The position numbers and the translations under genes are program-made. Of a stretch of 64,000 nucleotides of DNA, positions 62,072 to 64,000 are shown piece by piece. A model generated the notes under the pieces. That model saw only the letters and a list, made by a program, of their open reading frames with translations. It was not told where the DNA came from and made no database searches. The stretch is from Zeimonas arvi. Its GTDB lineage: Bacteria > Pseudomonadota > Gammaproteobacteria > Burkholderiales > Burkholderiaceae_E. How positions within the stretch are numbered: the stretch's first letter is position 1; each line of letters begins with the position of its first letter. The DNA lies in assembly GCF_008039575.1 (NCBI RefSeq), contig NZ_VDUY01000005.1:62001-126000 (forward strand). The letters run 5' to 3'.

Positions 62072-63235
62072 ATGAAACACACGCACACCGACCCGCACCA
62101 GGACATCCGCGACGCGGTCCGCGCGCTCTGCGCCGAGTTCCCCGCCGAGTACCACCGCAAGGTCGACGAGCAGCGCGGCTACCCCGCCGAGTTCGTCGAC
62201 GCGCTCACCCGGGCCGGCTGGATGGCGGCGCTGATCCCGCAGGAGTACGGCGGCTCGGGCCTCGGCCTGACCGAGGCCTCGGTGATCATGGAAGAGATCA
62301 ACCGCGCCGGCGGCAACTCGGGCGCCTGCCACGGCCAGATGTACAACATGGGCACGCTGTTGCGGCACGGCTCCGCCGCGCAGAAGAAGCGCTACCTGCC
62401 GAAGATCGCCAGCGGCGACCTGCGCCTGCAGTCGATGGGCGTGACCGAGCCGACCACCGGTACCGACACCACGAAGATCAAGACCACCGCGGTGCGCAAG
62501 GGCGACCATTACGTGGTCAACGGCCAGAAGGTCTGGATCTCGCGCATCCAGCACTCCGACCTGATGATCCTGCTCGCGCGCACCACGCCGCTGGCCGAGG
62601 TGAAGAAGAAGTCCGAGGGGATGTCGATCTTCATCGTCGACCTGCGCGAGGCGATCGGCAAGGGACTCGAGGTGAGGCCGATCCTCAACATGGTCAACCA
62701 TGAGACCAACGAGCTCTTCTTCGACGAGCTCGAGATCCCGGCCGAGAACCTGATCGGCGAGGAAGGCAAGGGCTTCAAGTACATCCTCGACGGCCTGAAC
62801 GCCGAGCGCACGCTGATCGCCGCCGAGTGCATCGGCGACGGCTACTGGTTCATCGACAAGGTGTCGAAGTACGCGAGCGAGCGGGTGGTGTTCGGCCGCC
62901 CGATCGGCCAGAACCAGGGCGTGCAGTTCCCGATCGCCGAGTCCTACATCGAGGTCGAGGCGGCGAACCTGATGCGCTGGAAGGCCTGCCAGCTCTACGA
63001 CGCGCACCAGCCCTGCGGCGCGGAGGCCAACATGGCCAAGTACCTGGCGGCCAAGGCCTCGTGGGAGGCGGCCAACGCCTGCATCCAGTTCCACGGCGGC
63101 TTCGGCTTCGCCTGCGAGTACGACGTCGAGCGCAAGTTCCGCGAGACCCGGCTCTACCAGGTGGCGCCCATCTCCACCAACCTGATCCTCAGCTACGTGG
63201 CCGAGCACGTGCTCGGCATGCCGAGGTCCTTCTGA
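62072..63235 (+). CDS. Acyl-CoA dehydrogenase
   Basis: This 387-residue flavoprotein has MAALIPQEYGGSGLGLTEASVIMEEI, then LQSMGVTEPTTGTDTTKIKTTA for FAD and substrate contacts, and YVVNGQKVWISRIQHSD. The C-terminus has YASERVVFGRPIGQNQGVQFPIA, IQFHGGFGFACEYDVERKFRETRLYQVAPIS. It oxidises an acyl-CoA to the enoyl-CoA. It sits between a MaoC-type dehydratase and a CoA-transferase, with a one-base overlap at the stop (TGATG). This order suggests activation, dehydrogenation and hydration of one acid. Confidence 0.95.
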   Translation: MKHTHTDPHQDIRDAVRALCAEFPAEYHRKVDEQRGYPAEFVDALTRAGWMAALIPQEYGGSGLGLTEASVIMEEINRAGGNSGACHGQMYNMGTLLRHGSAAQKKRYLPKIASGDLRLQSMGVTEPTTGTDTTKIKTTAVRKGDHYVVNGQKVWISRIQHSDLMILLARTTPLAEVKKKSEGMSIFIVDLREAIGKGLEVRPILNMVNHETNELFFDELEIPAENLIGEEGKGFKYILDGLNAERTLIAAECIGDGYWFIDKVSKYASERVVFGRPIGQNQGVQFPIAESYIEVEAANLMRWKACQLYDAHQPCGAEANMAKYLAAKASWEAANACIQFHGGFGFACEYDVERKFRETRLYQVAPISTNLILSYVAEHVLGMPRSF

Positions 63236-64000
63236 TGGCGCGCCCGCTCGAAGGCACCACCGTCGTCACGCTCGAGCACGCGATCGCGGCGCCCTTCTGC
63301 ACGCGCCAGCTCGCCGACCTGGGCGCGCGCGTGATCAAGATCGAGCGGCCGGGCGTGGGCGATTTCGCCCGCGCCTACGACACGCGGGTGCGCGGCCTGG
63401 CCTCGCACTTCGTCTGGACCAACCGCTCCAAGGAGAGCCTGACGCTCGACCTCAAGCACCCGGAGGCCGCCGCCATCCTGTCGAGGCTGCTCGATGGCGC
63501 CGACGTGCTGGTGCAGAACCTCGCGCCCGGCGCAGCCGCGCGCATGGGCCTTTCCTTCGACGCGCTGCACCCCAGGCATCCGCGGCTGATCGTCTGCGAC
63601 ATCTCCGGCTACGGCGCCGACGGACCCTACCGCGACAAGAAGGCCTACGACCTGCTGATCCAGAGCGAGTCGGGCTTCGTGTCGACCACCGGCACGCCCG
63701 GGGAGCCTGCCAAGGCCGGCTGCTCGGTGGCCGACATCGCCGCCGGCATGTACGCCTACAGCAACGTCCTGGCCGCGCTGCTCGAGCGCGGCCGCACCGG
63801 CCTGGGAAAGCGCATCGACGTGTCGATGCTCGAGAGCATGGTCGAATGGATGGGCTTTCCGATGTACTACGCGTTCGACGGCGCGCCGCAGCCGCCGCGC
63901 GCCGGCGCCGCGCACGCCACGATCTATCCCTACGGCCCCTTCCCGACCGGCGACGGCAAGACGGTGATGCTGGGCCTGCAGAACGAACGCGAGTGGCAGG
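63235..64000 (+). CDS. CaiB/BaiF CoA-transferase, partial
   Basis: The first 255 residues of a class III CoA-transferase are present; the rest lies beyond the right edge. It has EGTTVVTLEHAIAAPFCTRQLADLGARVIKIERPGVGDFAR, the CoA-binding N-terminus, RSKESLTLDLKHPE and the catalytic Asp region KKAYDLLIQSESG. Class III enzymes move CoA between carboxylates through an aspartyl-CoA thioester. It most likely activates the acid that the SDR-MaoC-ACAD genes then degrade. The donor, often succinyl-CoA, is not known. Confidence 0.93.
   Translation, partial: MARPLEGTTVVTLEHAIAAPFCTRQLADLGARVIKIERPGVGDFARAYDTRVRGLASHFVWTNRSKESLTLDLKHPEAAAILSRLLDGADVLVQNLAPGAAARMGLSFDALHPRHPRLIVCDISGYGADGPYRDKKAYDLLIQSESGFVSTTGTPGEPAKAGCSVADIAAGMYAYSNVLAALLERGRTGLGKRIDVSMLESMVEWMGFPMYYAFDGAPQPPRAGAAHATIYPYGPFPTGDGKTVMLGLQNEREWQ

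Overview
The window is a continuous stretch of a high-GC (about 70% by eye) proteobacterial chromosome, most likely a betaproteobacterium of the order Burkholderiales. The clues are family content and gene order: torF-glnK-amtB, an EIIA(Man)-HPr-EI cluster chained to gshB, the metX-metW pair, ubiK next to comM, DUF1840 and DUF2917 proteins, a Bug-type solute-binding protein, and many TRAP and CaiB/BaiF genes. Genes are tightly packed, with many 4-base ATGA or GTGA overlaps that mark translationally coupled operons. I found no rRNA, tRNA, CRISPR array, insertion sequence or phage gene. Very long open frames opposite real genes are an effect of high GC and are left out.

Layout from left to right. 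1-3.7 kb: an IclR regulator with TRAP permease genes, and a divergent MFS transporter; a GTTCA-N6-TGAAC inverted repeat lies at each divergent start. 3.7-5.7 kb: an orphan ParA and hisC. 5.7-10.7 kb: a ugpC-B-A-E glycerol-3-phosphate-type ABC importer ending in an EEP-family phosphodiesterase where ugpQ might be expected. 10.8-14.3 kb: an OmpR/QseC-type two-component pair and a DegQ/HtrA protease with a PmrA/QseB-like box between them. 14.5-20.9 kb: an AI-2E exporter, an SbmA-like ABC transporter, a Bug protein, a 32-residue membrane protein, a MocR regulator and a DUF2917 protein. 21-24.3 kb: fused isobutyryl-CoA mutase IcmF, with overlapping ACGT palindromes upstream. 24.5-29.5 kb: a 1487-residue secreted Rhs protein with a C-terminal Tle1/DUF2235 lipase domain, overlapped by a lipoprotein gene that is a candidate immunity gene. 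29.5-34.4 kb: two acyl-CoA dehydrogenases divergent from a RuBisCO-like protein, a cupin and a crotonase. 34.4-37.2 kb: ArsR with a permease, and a Tat-exported PQQ-type sugar dehydrogenase.

37.2-45.7 kb is core metabolism and regulation. metX-metW sits behind a sigma-70-like promoter, a SAM-II riboswitch and an intrinsic terminator. Next come the regulatory PTS genes with gshB, then torF-glnK-amtB with a sigma-54 promoter and two upstream NtrC-like sites. 45.7-51.9 kb: ubiK, comM, a CoA-transferase, an EamA exporter, an MFS transporter, a lipoprotein and DUF1840. 52-56.5 kb: a complete TRAP transporter (P, Q, M) with an amidase, behind a promoter and a 10-bp-arm operator. 56.5-64 kb: a MhpD-like hydratase, an acyl-CoA ligase, a small periplasmic protein, a DapA-family lyase and a four-gene SDR-MaoC-ACAD-CaiB acyl-CoA catabolic operon that runs off the right edge.

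The genes suggest a metabolically versatile heterotroph that takes up organic acids and phosphodiesters and degrades CoA thioesters. The observations most worth following are the Rhs-Tle1/lipoprotein pair, the RuBisCO-like acyl-CoA locus and the SAM-II attenuator in front of metX.
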